This document shows, one piece after another, positions 6,983 through 14,648 of a DNA stretch of 62,402 bases (its first letter is position 1; each line of letters opens with the position of its first letter). Made by a program: the position numbers and the translations under genes. This DNA comes from Ferruginibacter sp. (GTDB lineage: Bacteria > Bacteroidota > Bacteroidia > Chitinophagales > Chitinophagaceae), in assembly GCA_014379905.1 (NCBI GenBank), contig JACMKX010000044.1, forward strand, positions 1 through 62,402, given 5' to 3'. A model generated the notes under the pieces. It was not told the DNA's origin. It made no database searches and was given only the letters and a program-made list of their open reading frames with translations.

Positions 6983-8319
6983 ATTTCAATTCTCGCCAAT
7001 ATCTTATTCTCTATCTCCTCACTATCCCATTTATTTTCAATACCCGGTTCAGCCATTATTTCATCCATTACTGCCTGCTGAAAATTACCCCGTTTCAACG
7101 CTTCGCTGTATCTTATGTGCGGACTAAAAGTTACCATGCCATAAGCAGGTATCCATTTGTCGGGGTATTTTGAACTGAATCTTCCCTCAATTTTTTTCTG
7201 TAATAAAAATGTTGGATCAGCCACTCTATCCCGCATTTCAACAAAATTATTCAGGGCCAGGTCTGCAATTGCATCTGCATCCGGTTTGCGCAGTTGTTCA
7301 AATTCCGGGAGAATTTTTTCCCAATCATCCGAATGTTTTCTAATAAGCTCATTTAAGACTGAACAATCTTCAAAGCCCGCATTCATCCCCTGTCCAAAAA
7401 AAGGAACAATAGCGTGGGCCGCATCACCTATCAACGCAAAACTATCTTGCCGCGTCCACGGAAAACATTTTACTGTTACCAATGAAGCTGTAGGATTGTT
7501 AAAAAAATCATCTGCCAGGGTCGGCATTAGTTTTGTTGCATCTGCAAATGTTTTTTCAAAAAAGCCGGTTAGTTTTTCTTTAGTGTTGAGCGATGCAAAA
7601 GAAGGTTCGCCATCAAATGGAAAAAATAATGTGCAGGTGAAACTGCCATCCATATTGGGTAATGCTATCAGCATATAATTACCTCTTGGCCATATATGAA
7701 GGGCATTTTTTTCCATGGCGAAGTTGCCGTCTGCAGCAGGTGGAATCAATAATTCCTTGTAGCCAAAGTCGATAAAATGCTGCTGGTATTGAAACCGTTC
7801 ATGTTGTAACTGGTGGTTTAATCTTGCTGCAGAGTAAGCACCATCCGAACCGAAAAGCAATTGAAAGTGGACTGTTGAGAGCCGGTCATTATTATCGAAA
7901 ACAATCTCTTTCTTTACCCAATCAATTTTTTCGCATTTATGATTGAAAAAAATCTGCACTCCATTAACCTCTGCCAGGTCCATTAATTTTTTATTCAGTT
8001 CGCCCCTGGATACAGAATTAATATATTGCCCGTCTTTTCCGTATGCCTGGTAGGCGCTACAGCCGTCTATTGCATGCATTTGCCTGCCATGCATAGGAAT
8101 GGATATGGTGCGGATATCGTTCATAATTCCAACTTCTTCCAAAGCCTTTATTCCACGGTCACTCAGGGCGAGGTTGATAGACCTGCCTGCAACCATTTTT
8201 TCGCTACGCATATCGGCCCGGCGTTCATATACCGAAACTTTGTATCCTCTTTTAGAAAGGTAAATAGACAGCAAAGATCCAACAAGCCCGGCACCAATTA
8301 TTGTAATTTCTTTTTTCAT
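6976..8319 (-). CDS. kmo: Kynurenine 3-monooxygenase
   Basis: An FAD- and NADPH-dependent hydroxylase converting L-kynurenine to 3-hydroxykynurenine. The dinucleotide fold ITIIGAGLVGSLLSIYLSKRG begins at residue 5. The family segment AGRSINLALSDRGIKALEEVG follows, and the FAD-ribose motif is FALIGDAAHAIVPFFGQGMNAG at about residues 293-314. At 447 residues it has the usual length, with a hydrophilic C-terminus instead of the membrane anchor of the eukaryotic enzyme. It is the last gene of a minus-strand run that includes the dehydrogenase, RidA and kynU genes. A 99-base gap separates it from kynU. Its final codons and stop (ATG GGC TAA) lie within a repeat element. Confidence 0.95.
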   Translation of the reverse strand: MKKEITIIGAGLVGSLLSIYLSKRGYKVSVYERRADMRSEKMVAGRSINLALSDRGIKALEEVGIMNDIRTISIPMHGRQMHAIDGCSAYQAYGKDGQYINSVSRGELNKKLMDLAEVNGVQIFFNHKCEKIDWVKKEIVFDNNDRLSTVHFQLLFGSDGAYSAARLNHQLQHERFQYQQHFIDFGYKELLIPPAADGNFAMEKNALHIWPRGNYMLIALPNMDGSFTCTLFFPFDGEPSFASLNTKEKLTGFFEKTFADATKLMPTLADDFFNNPTASLVTVKCFPWTRQDSFALIGDAAHAIVPFFGQGMNAGFEDCSVLNELIRKHSDDWEKILPEFEQLRKPDADAIADLALNNFVEMRDRVADPTFLLQKKIEGRFSSKYPDKWIPAYGMVTFSPHIRYSEALKRGNFQQAVMDEIMAEPGIENKWDSEEIENKILARIEMG

Positions 8320-8418
8320 ATTATTTTTTTCACTTCGCTTTACTTCCCTTCATTTTTGTATGTTGTTAATTTATAAATAACTGCAATTTTGCGATACTTT
8401 AAAGCAAACAATAAATGT

Positions 8419-9723
8419 TCAACTTTTAACGAGAAACGTTTTCATTATCTCCCCAAAGCGGTACACATCTTCAAAGCTATTGTATAAGGGAACAGGTGCA
8501 ATCCGAATTACATTTGGTTCTCTCCAGTCGGCAATAACTGATTGTAGCTTTAATTCATCAAATATTTTTTTTCCATCTCTTAACATCAGCATACTTAGCT
8601 GGCAACCATGTTCTGCTTCACTCCGTGGCGTTATTATTTCTATGGGGTTATCCGTACAGGCTGCATTTACTTCGTCGAGCACATGCCATAAATATTGGTC
8701 GAGTGCTTTTGCTTTTGCAAAAACTTTATCCCAGCCTGCTTCATCAAAAACATCCAGGGCCGCTTTGTGCGCAGCCATGCTTAAAACCGGTGCATTGCTC
8801 AACTGCCAGCCTTCTGCAGATGGGATGGGAAGAAAGCCCTGCTCCATTAAAAAGCGGCTGTCTTTATCATGTCCCCACCAGCCGGCAAACCTGTGGAGGG
8901 AAGTATCGGAAGAGTGTCGTTCATGAATGTAAACCCCGGAAACGCCGCCAGGCCCGCTGTTTAAGTATTTGTAACTGCACCAGCAGGCGAAATCTGCATT
9001 CCAGTCATGAAGTTGTAAAGGAACATTGCCTGCAGCATGTGCCAGGTCAAAACCCGCATAAGCGCCGGCTTCATGAGCTGCTGTTGTTATTGCTTTTATA
9101 TTAAACAACTGGCCTGTGTAATAATTTACACCGCTGAATAAAACCAGTGCAATGGAATCTTTGTGTTGTTCAATGACTGCTAAAATATCATCTGTGCTGA
9201 TGGTATGTTCCCCTGGCCTTGGAGCGACTTCAATCACGGCATTCTCATAAGTATAACCATGATGAGCAACCTGGCTTTCCATTGCATACTGATCGGATGG
9301 AAAAGCTTTTGCTTCGCAAATGATCTTGTAGCGTTGTTTGGAAGGGCGGTAAAAACTTACCAATAATAAATGCAGGTTTACCGTTAGCTGGTTCATGGCA
9401 ACAACTTCATGTGGCAATGCACCCACCAGTTTGCATAGCTGTTCTGTAAACATCTCATGATAAGGCATCCAGGGATTGCGGGCATGAAAATGTCCTTCCA
9501 CGCCATAGTTGGCCCAATCTTCCAGTTCATTCAGCACATAGTCCTGTGTTTTTTTTGGCTGAAGCCCAAGGGAATTCCCGGTAAAGTAAATGGCTTCTTT
9601 GCCATGTATTAGAGGAATATAAAATTTATTTCTAAACGACCTCAAAGTATCCTCATTATCCAGGAACTGTGCATAATCTAAAGTGTTTTTATATTCAATT
9701 GGCAATCCAACTTTTTCTTCCAT
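8419..9723 (-). CDS. kynU: Kynureninase
   Basis: A PLP-dependent hydrolase cleaving 3-hydroxykynurenine (or kynurenine) to 3-hydroxyanthranilate (or anthranilate) and alanine. Family blocks include YFTGNSLGLQPKKTQDYVLNEL, AGFDLAHAAGNVPLQLHDW and the PLP-Lys segment CWCSYKYLNSGPGGVSG, with Lys at about residue 251, followed by WWGHDKDSRF and QLSNAPVLSMAAHKAALD. The length of 434 residues is normal. Its start codon lies two bases after the stop of the RidA-family gene, so those two are clearly in one operon. Confidence 0.96.
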   Translation of the reverse strand: MEEKVGLPIEYKNTLDYAQFLDNEDTLRSFRNKFYIPLIHGKEAIYFTGNSLGLQPKKTQDYVLNELEDWANYGVEGHFHARNPWMPYHEMFTEQLCKLVGALPHEVVAMNQLTVNLHLLLVSFYRPSKQRYKIICEAKAFPSDQYAMESQVAHHGYTYENAVIEVAPRPGEHTISTDDILAVIEQHKDSIALVLFSGVNYYTGQLFNIKAITTAAHEAGAYAGFDLAHAAGNVPLQLHDWNADFACWCSYKYLNSGPGGVSGVYIHERHSSDTSLHRFAGWWGHDKDSRFLMEQGFLPIPSAEGWQLSNAPVLSMAAHKAALDVFDEAGWDKVFAKAKALDQYLWHVLDEVNAACTDNPIEIITPRSEAEHGCQLSMLMLRDGKKIFDELKLQSVIADWREPNVIRIAPVPLYNSFEDVYRFGEIMKTFLVKS

Positions 9724-9725
9724 AA

Positions 9726-10139
9726 TTATATTGTAGCTATTACTTTTAGTTCAATGCAAATAGGTGTGGGGAGGCTTTTCACCTCTACCGTGGTGCGACA
9801 GGCATCCACACCTGCAAAATACTCTCCGTAAATTTTATTGTAAACAGGAAAATCTTTTTTCATGTTTGTAAGAAAAACGGTTACATCTATCATCTTATCC
9901 CAGCTGCTGCCGCTTGCTTCCAACACGGCTTTTACATTGGCAAAAACGGAATGACATTCTGCTTCGATATCGTATTTTAAAATATTTCCTTTTTCGTCTA
10001 ATTCTAAACCTGGAATTTTATTGTCAGTTGCCTGTCTTGATCCAATGCCCGAAAGGAAAAGGAGATTACCGACCTTTCTGGCATGAGGATAGGCGCCTAA
10101 TGGTTTGGCCGCTTTTTCTGTTTTTATGATTTCCTGCAT
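9726..10139 (-). CDS. RidA-family protein, probable 2-aminomuconate deaminase
   Basis: A 137-residue member of the RidA/YjgF/UK114 family. The segments LGAYPHARKVGNLLFLSGIGS, VTVFLTNMKKDFPVYNKIYGEY and CRTTVEVKSLPTPICIELKV follow the pattern of bacterial 2-aminomuconate deaminases from 2-nitrobenzoate and 2-aminophenol catabolism, including a Tyr-Pro-His near the N-terminus. That activity would hydrolyse 2-aminomuconate to 4-oxalocrotonate and ammonia, which fits the position between kynU and a semialdehyde dehydrogenase gene. A general RidA enamine/imine deaminase is the alternative. The family is certain; the specific substrate is inferred from context. Confidence 0.85.
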   Translation of the reverse strand: MQEIIKTEKAAKPLGAYPHARKVGNLLFLSGIGSRQATDNKIPGLELDEKGNILKYDIEAECHSVFANVKAVLEASGSSWDKMIDVTVFLTNMKKDFPVYNKIYGEYFAGVDACRTTVEVKSLPTPICIELKVIATI

Positions 10140-10153
10140 AATATTTTTTTAGC

Positions 10154-10220
10154 GCAGAGAAACTGAGGTAAAGAGATATGCAAAAAATCTCAGCGTATCT
10201 CTTTTTCTTCGTTTCTCCGC
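10154..10220. repeat. Inverted interspersed repeat, GCAGAGAAAC family, copy 1
   Basis: The gap between the dehydrogenase and RidA genes holds two 28-base arms (10154-10181 and 10193-10220) that are imperfect reverse complements, about 20 of 28 matching, with a short AT-rich loop. A related element lies at 16631-16702 in the opposite orientation. It could form a strong RNA hairpin inside the operon. Confidence 0.6.
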
Positions 10221-10227
10221 AATGAAA

Positions 10228-11682
10228 CTAAAATTCAATACACACATTCTTCGCCTCTGTAAAAAACTTCAAAGCCTCCCATCCACCTTCCCTTCCTACG
10301 CCGCTGTTTTTTACACCACCAAATGGAGTTCGCAGGTCCCGGAGCAACCAACAATTCACCCATACAATTCCGCTTTCAATTTTTGAAGCTATGGTATTTG
10401 CTTTTGAAATATCCTGCGTCCATACAGTTGCGGCTAATCCATATTCAGTTGCATTGGCTAATTCCAATGCTTCTTCCAAAGTATGGAAAGGTTGAAGTGT
10501 TACAACCGGCCCAAAAATTTCTTCTGTATTCGATTTGCATTGCGGACCCAAACCCTCAATAATGGTTGGTTCAATAAAGTAGCCATTAGCACAACGGCCC
10601 GTTGGTTTTACAGCATTACCACCCAATAAAATTTTTCCACCTTCTTCTTTGGCGATCTTAATGCAGTTTAAAATTTTATCAAAATGTATTTTGCTTACAA
10701 TGGCTCCCTGCTTATTTTCTTCCAGCGGATCGCCGATGGATAATTGTTGGGTTCGTTCCACAAATTCAGTTTTAAATTGCTCATACACACTTGCTTCCAC
10801 CAGTATCCTGCTGCCACACAAACAAATTTGCCCCTGGTTGCTAAAGGATGATTGAATGGTAGTAGTCATCATTTTTTCCCAGTTGCAATCTGCAAAAATA
10901 ATATTGGGATTTTTACCGCCCAGTTCAAGGGATAACTTTTTAAACATGGGAGCGGCCACAGCAGCAATGCGTTCTCCGGCTTTAGTGCTGCCGGTAAAAG
11001 AAATAGCTTTTATGGCAGGATGTTTTACCATCGCCTCACCGCAGTTGAGTCCTGTGCCGTGTACAATATTTAAAACACCGTCGGGCAAACCTGCTTCTTT
11101 ACAAATTTTACCTAGTAAAAAAGCAGTGACGGGCGTTACTTCCGAAGGTTTTGCAATGACGCAATTGCCTGCAGCCAGTGCAGGCGCTATTTTCCAGGTA
11201 AATAAATACAAGGGTAAATTCCATGGCGAAATGCATCCAACAATGCCAATAGGCTGACGAAGCGTATAATTGATTGCTTTGTCTTCCATGGAATGACTTT
11301 CGGTGGAAAAATGCATAAGTCCAGTTGCAAAAAAACGAAAGTTGGCAGCAGCACGGTAGATATCTACTTTTTTACTCAACCATAATGGTTTGCCATTGTC
11401 GTTGGTTTCGGCCAGTGCAAGTGCTTCACTGTTTTGGTCAATGAGATCGGCTATCTTATTTAGAATGGAAAATTTTTTTTCTGCCGCTGTAGTACGCCAG
11501 GTTGCCCATGCTATCTGGGCTGCCGATACAGCAATTTTAATATCCTTTTCATTACTGTCAGGAATCTGTCCGTATACTTCGCCGCTGGCAGGATTTATAT
11601 TATCAATAAATTGCCCACTGAGGGGGCCGATGAAATTTCCCCCGATAAAATTTTCCAAATGAAAAGGCAGCGTTAATTCCAT
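10228..11682 (-). CDS. Aldehyde dehydrogenase, probable 2-aminomuconate-6-semialdehyde dehydrogenase
   Basis: An NAD(P)-dependent aldehyde dehydrogenase of 484 residues. It has GCISPWNLPLYLFTWKIAPAL, the cofactor segment SFTGSTKAGERIA, the general-base Glu in KLSLELGGKNPNIIF, and the catalytic Cys in SNQGQICLCGSR at about residue 284. GQICLCGSR is characteristic of the 2-hydroxymuconic and 2-aminomuconic semialdehyde dehydrogenase branch (NbaE/AmnC-like). In this setting it would oxidise the product of the ACMSD-type decarboxylase encoded nearby. It heads the minus-strand cluster and is divergent from haaO across a 210-base gap. Betaine-aldehyde-type activity cannot be excluded from sequence alone. 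Confidence 0.88.
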   Translation of the reverse strand: MELTLPFHLENFIGGNFIGPLSGQFIDNINPASGEVYGQIPDSNEKDIKIAVSAAQIAWATWRTTAAEKKFSILNKIADLIDQNSEALALAETNDNGKPLWLSKKVDIYRAAANFRFFATGLMHFSTESHSMEDKAINYTLRQPIGIVGCISPWNLPLYLFTWKIAPALAAGNCVIAKPSEVTPVTAFLLGKICKEAGLPDGVLNIVHGTGLNCGEAMVKHPAIKAISFTGSTKAGERIAAVAAPMFKKLSLELGGKNPNIIFADCNWEKMMTTTIQSSFSNQGQICLCGSRILVEASVYEQFKTEFVERTQQLSIGDPLEENKQGAIVSKIHFDKILNCIKIAKEEGGKILLGGNAVKPTGRCANGYFIEPTIIEGLGPQCKSNTEEIFGPVVTLQPFHTLEEALELANATEYGLAATVWTQDISKANTIASKIESGIVWVNCWLLRDLRTPFGGVKNSGVGREGGWEALKFFTEAKNVCIEF

Positions 11683-11892
11683 AAGGGTAAAGGTACGGAA
11701 AGTTCAAAAGTTCAACCCTTCAAAAGTTCAATGTAGCAGACTTCTGATAGAAATGGCTTTGAGCATCTCTGAGGTTTACAGGTCTTGATCAACATGGGTA
11801 TATAGCTGAAGTGAGTGACACAACGATGTTGCCCATCGGTAGAGCGTTGGTTCCATAAAAAAAATTAACTTACGGCCCTAAAACCGATTGTT
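11683..11892. promoter_or_regulatory. Divergent promoter region between the dehydrogenase gene and haaO
   Basis: This 210-base gap must carry the outward promoters for both arms of the kynurenine cluster. Its left end, 11699-11731, contains three tandem copies of the word AAAAGTTCAA or near versions. The middle (about 11745-11860) has mixed composition unlike the AT-rich flanks, with a short CGATG/CATCG inverted repeat. I see no clear TAnnTTTG element close to either start, only TACCTTTA just upstream of the dehydrogenase start. Confidence 0.45.
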
Positions 11893-12417
11893 ATGGCAGT
11901 AACCGCTCCTTTTAATTTAAAAAAATGGATTGAAGAAAATAGGGCCCTGTTAAAACCTCCTGTAGGAAATCAATGTGTTTACAAAGACGCAGAAAATTTT
12001 ATCGTGATGGTGGTTGGTGGCCCCAATGCAAGAAAAGATTACCACTACAATGAAAGCGAGGAGTTGTATTACCAGGTAGAAGGAAATATTGTAGTGAAAA
12101 TCATTGACGAGGGTGTACAAAAAGATATTGTGATCAATGAAGGTGATTTATTTTTATTGCCTCCCAAAACGCCTCATAGTCCGCAGCGTGGCCCCGGTAC
12201 AGTTGGACTGGTAATTGAAAAAGTGAGAGAAACGGAAGAAGATGGATTTTTATGGTATTGCGAGCATTGCGGTAATAAATTGTATGAAGAGCATTTGCAT
12301 GTATCGGATATTGTCTCGCAATTGCCGCCGGTAATGGAAGGTTTTTATGGGGATGATAACAAACGCACCTGCGACAAATGTGGGGCGGTGATGGCTCCAC
12401 CGGTTAAGAAAGGATGA
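11893..12417 (+). CDS. haaO: 3-hydroxyanthranilate 3,4-dioxygenase
   Basis: A non-haem iron cupin dioxygenase opening the ring of 3-hydroxyanthranilate to 2-amino-3-carboxymuconate semialdehyde. The ligand residues are in place: His51 and Glu57 (KDYHYNESEELYYQ) and His95 (PPKTPHSPQR). The C-terminal rubredoxin-like metal site of the bacterial enzymes is complete (Cys123, Cys126, Cys160, Cys163). At 174 residues it is full length. The stop codon TGA lies directly before the left inverted repeat of the GxxExxY cassette, which separates it from the next pathway gene. Confidence 0.97.
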   Translation: MAVTAPFNLKKWIEENRALLKPPVGNQCVYKDAENFIVMVVGGPNARKDYHYNESEELYYQVEGNIVVKIIDEGVQKDIVINEGDLFLLPPKTPHSPQRGPGTVGLVIEKVRETEEDGFLWYCEHCGNKLYEEHLHVSDIVSQLPPVMEGFYGDDNKRTCDKCGAVMAPPVKKG

Positions 12418-12898
12418 TTTTGGAACGCAGATTTTCATGATCGTCATGATTTGACTGATTTAATACCTTACCTAATGAATGAAAGTTATTTATATTCTGA
12501 TATAACTGAAAGGATCATTAAATGTTTTTATAAAGTTTATAATAAACCGGGATATGGTTTTTAAGAAAAGGTGATGAGAGAGCTATGCTTATTGAACTGG
12601 CTAAAGATGGGTTTAAATGCATACCTCAGTGCCTCGTTGATGTTTATTATGATGCTGATAAAATAGGGTATTATTTAGCTGATATTATCGTTGACGAAAA
12701 AAGCATAATTGAGATAAAAGCTGCGGAGGGTTTATCTGATGCGCATGAAACACCACTCACCAATTATTTAAAAGCAACTAAAATAGAAGTCGGATTATTA
12801 TTAAACTTCGGCAAGAAACCTGGTTTCAAAAGGAGAGTCTTCTCTACAGAATTTAAATCCTGATCTATCATGACCATCATGATAATCTGCGTTCAAAA
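12418..12898. mobile_element. GxxExxY cassette bounded by about 35-bp inverted repeats
   Basis: The segment between the haaO stop and the start of the ACMSD gene is bounded by imperfect inverted repeats. The left arm is about 12418-12458 and contains GAACGCAGATTTTCATGAT followed by CGTCATGAT. The right arm is about 12861-12898, and its reverse complement reads GAACGCAGATTATCATGAT followed by GGTCATGAT. About 30 of the outer 33 positions agree, with one extra G on the left. The only gene inside is a broken GxxExxY-family gene. I see no transposase and no obvious target-site duplication, so any movement would have to be driven in trans. The compact shape and exact fit between two co-directional pathway genes suggest a non-autonomous insertion. 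Confidence 0.65.
12475..12863 (+). pseudogene. GxxExxY-family protein gene, broken
   Basis: Reading from the ATG at 12475 gives MNESYLYSDITERIIKCFY and then VYNKPGYGF before a TAA at 12562-12564. The frame of the family resumes at about 12577 and continues as AMLIELAKDGFK through YYLADIIVDEKSIIEIKA to the TGA at 12863. In relatives the missing part reads GFLExVY. Here the Leu codon TTA has become TAA, and one base is missing at about 12573 in the Tyr codon. The two lesions fall in the motif that names the family. Repaired, it would encode about 129 residues, the usual size. Function of the family is unknown; the conserved acidic residues and the strand pattern have led others to suspect a nuclease-like fold. 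A shorter product from 12585 is possible but would lack the conserved N-terminus. Confidence 0.85.
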
Positions 12899-13888
12899 AT
12901 GAAAATGAAAATAGATATACACACCCATATAATGCCTGATAAGATGCCCAACTGGGTGCAAAAGTTTGGCTATGGAGAATTTATACACCTGGAACACAGC
13001 AACTGTAAAGCCTGCATGATGAAGGGTGACAAGCTTTTCAGGGAAGTAGAGCAAAATTGTTTTGACGTCTCGCTTCGCAAAAAGGATATGGATGATACGG
13101 AAGTAACCATTCAGGTACTTTCAACCATTCCTGTTTTATTTAATTATTGGGCAAAGCCAAAAGATGGGCTGGAGACAAGCCGTTTTTTTAATGATCATAT
13201 GGCAGATGCTGTCGCAAAAGACGCAGATCGTTTTATTGCTATTGGTACGGTACCGATGCAGGATATTGATTTAGCCATTAAAGAAATGGAACGCTGTGTT
13301 TCGGAATTAGAAATGCCGGGACTCGAAATTGGCAGTAATATCAACGGTATTAATTTGGATGATGTGCAGTTCTTTCCTTTTTATAAGCGGGCAGAAGAAT
13401 TAGGATGTTCCTTATTTATTCATCCCTGGGAAATGATGGGGGAGGGCCAAATGCGAAAATACTGGTTGCCCTGGTTGGTAGGTATGCCTGCTGAAACAGC
13501 AAGAGCTATTTGTTCCATGATATTTGGCGGTGTGCTGGAAAAATTCCCAAAACTAAAAGTAGCCTTTGCGCATGGCGGAGGTTCTTTTCCTGCAACAATA
13601 GGCCGCATTGAACATGGTTTTAATGTTCGGCCAGACCTGGTGGCTATTGACAATGCTGTTAACCCGCGGGATTATATTGGCAGGTTCTGGATTGATAGCC
13701 TGGTGCATGATGAAAAAGCCATGCGCTTTATCATAAATGTACTGGGAGAAGATAAAATATGCATGGGCAGCGATTATCCGTTTCCGTTAGGTGAGCAACA
13801 TCCCGGTAAATTGATCCAAGAAATGGGCTTTGATATTAAACTGAAGGAAAAATTATTGTATGTTAATGCCAACAATTGGCTGGCATAA
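12899..13888 (+). CDS. Aminocarboxymuconate-semialdehyde decarboxylase (ACMSD-type amidohydrolase)
   Basis: A zinc amidohydrolase-fold decarboxylase converting 2-amino-3-carboxymuconate semialdehyde to 2-aminomuconate semialdehyde. The metal ligands match the family: His8 and His10 (KIDIHTHIMP), His175 (LFIHPWEMMGEG), His225 (VAFAHGGGSFP) and Asp292 (CMGSDYPFPLGE). The length of 329 residues is normal. The product would be the substrate of the dehydrogenase encoded divergently. The first codon directly follows the right inverted repeat of the GxxExxY cassette (TTCAAAA then ATG), so its original 5' context has been replaced or pushed away. Diverting the intermediate here favours catabolism over quinolinate and NAD synthesis. 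Confidence 0.94.
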   Translation: MKMKIDIHTHIMPDKMPNWVQKFGYGEFIHLEHSNCKACMMKGDKLFREVEQNCFDVSLRKKDMDDTEVTIQVLSTIPVLFNYWAKPKDGLETSRFFNDHMADAVAKDADRFIAIGTVPMQDIDLAIKEMERCVSELEMPGLEIGSNINGINLDDVQFFPFYKRAEELGCSLFIHPWEMMGEGQMRKYWLPWLVGMPAETARAICSMIFGGVLEKFPKLKVAFAHGGGSFPATIGRIEHGFNVRPDLVAIDNAVNPRDYIGRFWIDSLVHDEKAMRFIINVLGEDKICMGSDYPFPLGEQHPGKLIQEMGFDIKLKEKLLYVNANNWLA

Positions 13889-14050
13889 TCTTATTGATAT
13901 GTTACATGAAACCCGCTTCTATTATCCTTTCTATCGTTCAGCATCGTTAGATTTTCCAATAGCTGTTCCAAAAGAGAAAAGAGAAAAGAGACAAAAAACT
14001 AAAGACTTCCGGAAATGGCTGACTAAGCTTGAAATAAAAAATGATTCGAT
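13889..14050 (+). other. Non-coding or decayed stretch after the ACMSD gene
   Basis: A reading frame without its own family signature runs through here (MLHETRFYYPFYRSASLDF... from 13899, rich in Lys and Arg) and ends at 14093. It overlaps, out of frame, the interrupted frame that starts at 14051. The two could be parts of one decayed gene joined by a frameshift, but I cannot recognise either half. Confidence 0.3.
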
Positions 14051-14350
14051 ATGGCTTACCGTTATTTTACGACGGATAGTCTTGACTGGATGAGCAATCA
14101 TAAAAAAAGTTTCGATAAAACCCTTGATTCTTCCATTCAATATTAAACTGATGCATACAGGGAGGATGAAAAAAGATACAAGGCATATCTTAATATTTTA
14201 TTTGAAAATAAAAAACTTTCCTATCTCTCTTCATCCTGGAAAAAAAGCAGCAGGATAAGAGAAGATTCGTCTAAAATGGAAAAAGATTATCAGCTAATGA
14301 CATTAACTGAATTTGAAAATAAAAAAAGGGAAATTATGTTCAATAGGTAA
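14051..14350 (+). pseudogene. Small hypothetical gene with one in-frame stop
   Basis: A 99-codon frame from the ATG at 14051 reads MAYRYFTTDSLDWMSNHKKS and on to SSIQY, meets a TAA at 14144-14146 (codon 32), and then continues open for 67 further codons. The later part is highly charged and helical (DAYREDEKRYKAYLNILFEN, DYQLMTLTEFENKKREIMFN) and ends at TAA 14348-14350. A continuous charged helical frame on both sides of a single stop suggests a recently inactivated small gene. I do not recognise the family. It could also be chance openness in AT-rich DNA. Confidence 0.4.
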
Positions 14351-14388
14351 GGTTAATTTTGATTTGATCATGCCCTATTAATAACGAT

Positions 14389-14500
14389 ACTGGATGCTGG
14401 ATACTAGATACTGGCGCAGCGCAAAGTTTTGGATTCTTTCAATTTCATGCAGCACCGACAAATTTAAAATGTCCATCCAGCATCCAGTCTCCAGCATCCC
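14389..14500. repeat. Inverted short-word repeat (CTGGATGCTGGAT family)
   Basis: The left arm at 14389-14414 contains ACTGGATGCTGGAT followed by the variant ACTAGATACTGG. The right arm at 14473-14500 is its reverse complement with a second variant (ATCCAGCATCCAGT then CTCCAGCATCC). Each arm is itself a tandem of a 6-8 base word. It lies in the gap before the outer-membrane barrel gene. The rest of the gap up to 14648 is AT-rich and I see nothing else in it. Confidence 0.6.
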
Positions 14501-14648
14501 CTCTTCCGTTAAATATTTGTTACTACACAATAATGCTGCAGCTATTTTCCTTTAATGTTATAGTTTCACTTTCTAACCTCAAACACATACATAGCAGGAC
14601 ATACTTCTACATTTTATTTTTATTGAATCGATTTAAAATAAATGTGCT

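Noticed and set aside
12585..12863. Intact 92-residue GxxExxY protein
   Set aside because: The start would remove the conserved first third, whose coding remains are visible just upstream with a stop and a frameshift.
6976..13888. De novo NAD (quinolinate) synthesis operon
   Set aside because: The ACMSD-type decarboxylase, semialdehyde dehydrogenase and deaminase genes take the intermediate away from quinolinate, and no nadC is present.
13899..14093. Small basic protein of 64 codons
   Set aside because: No recognisable family, no promoter or convincing start, and it overlaps out of frame a second interrupted frame. I treat it as part of a decayed stretch.
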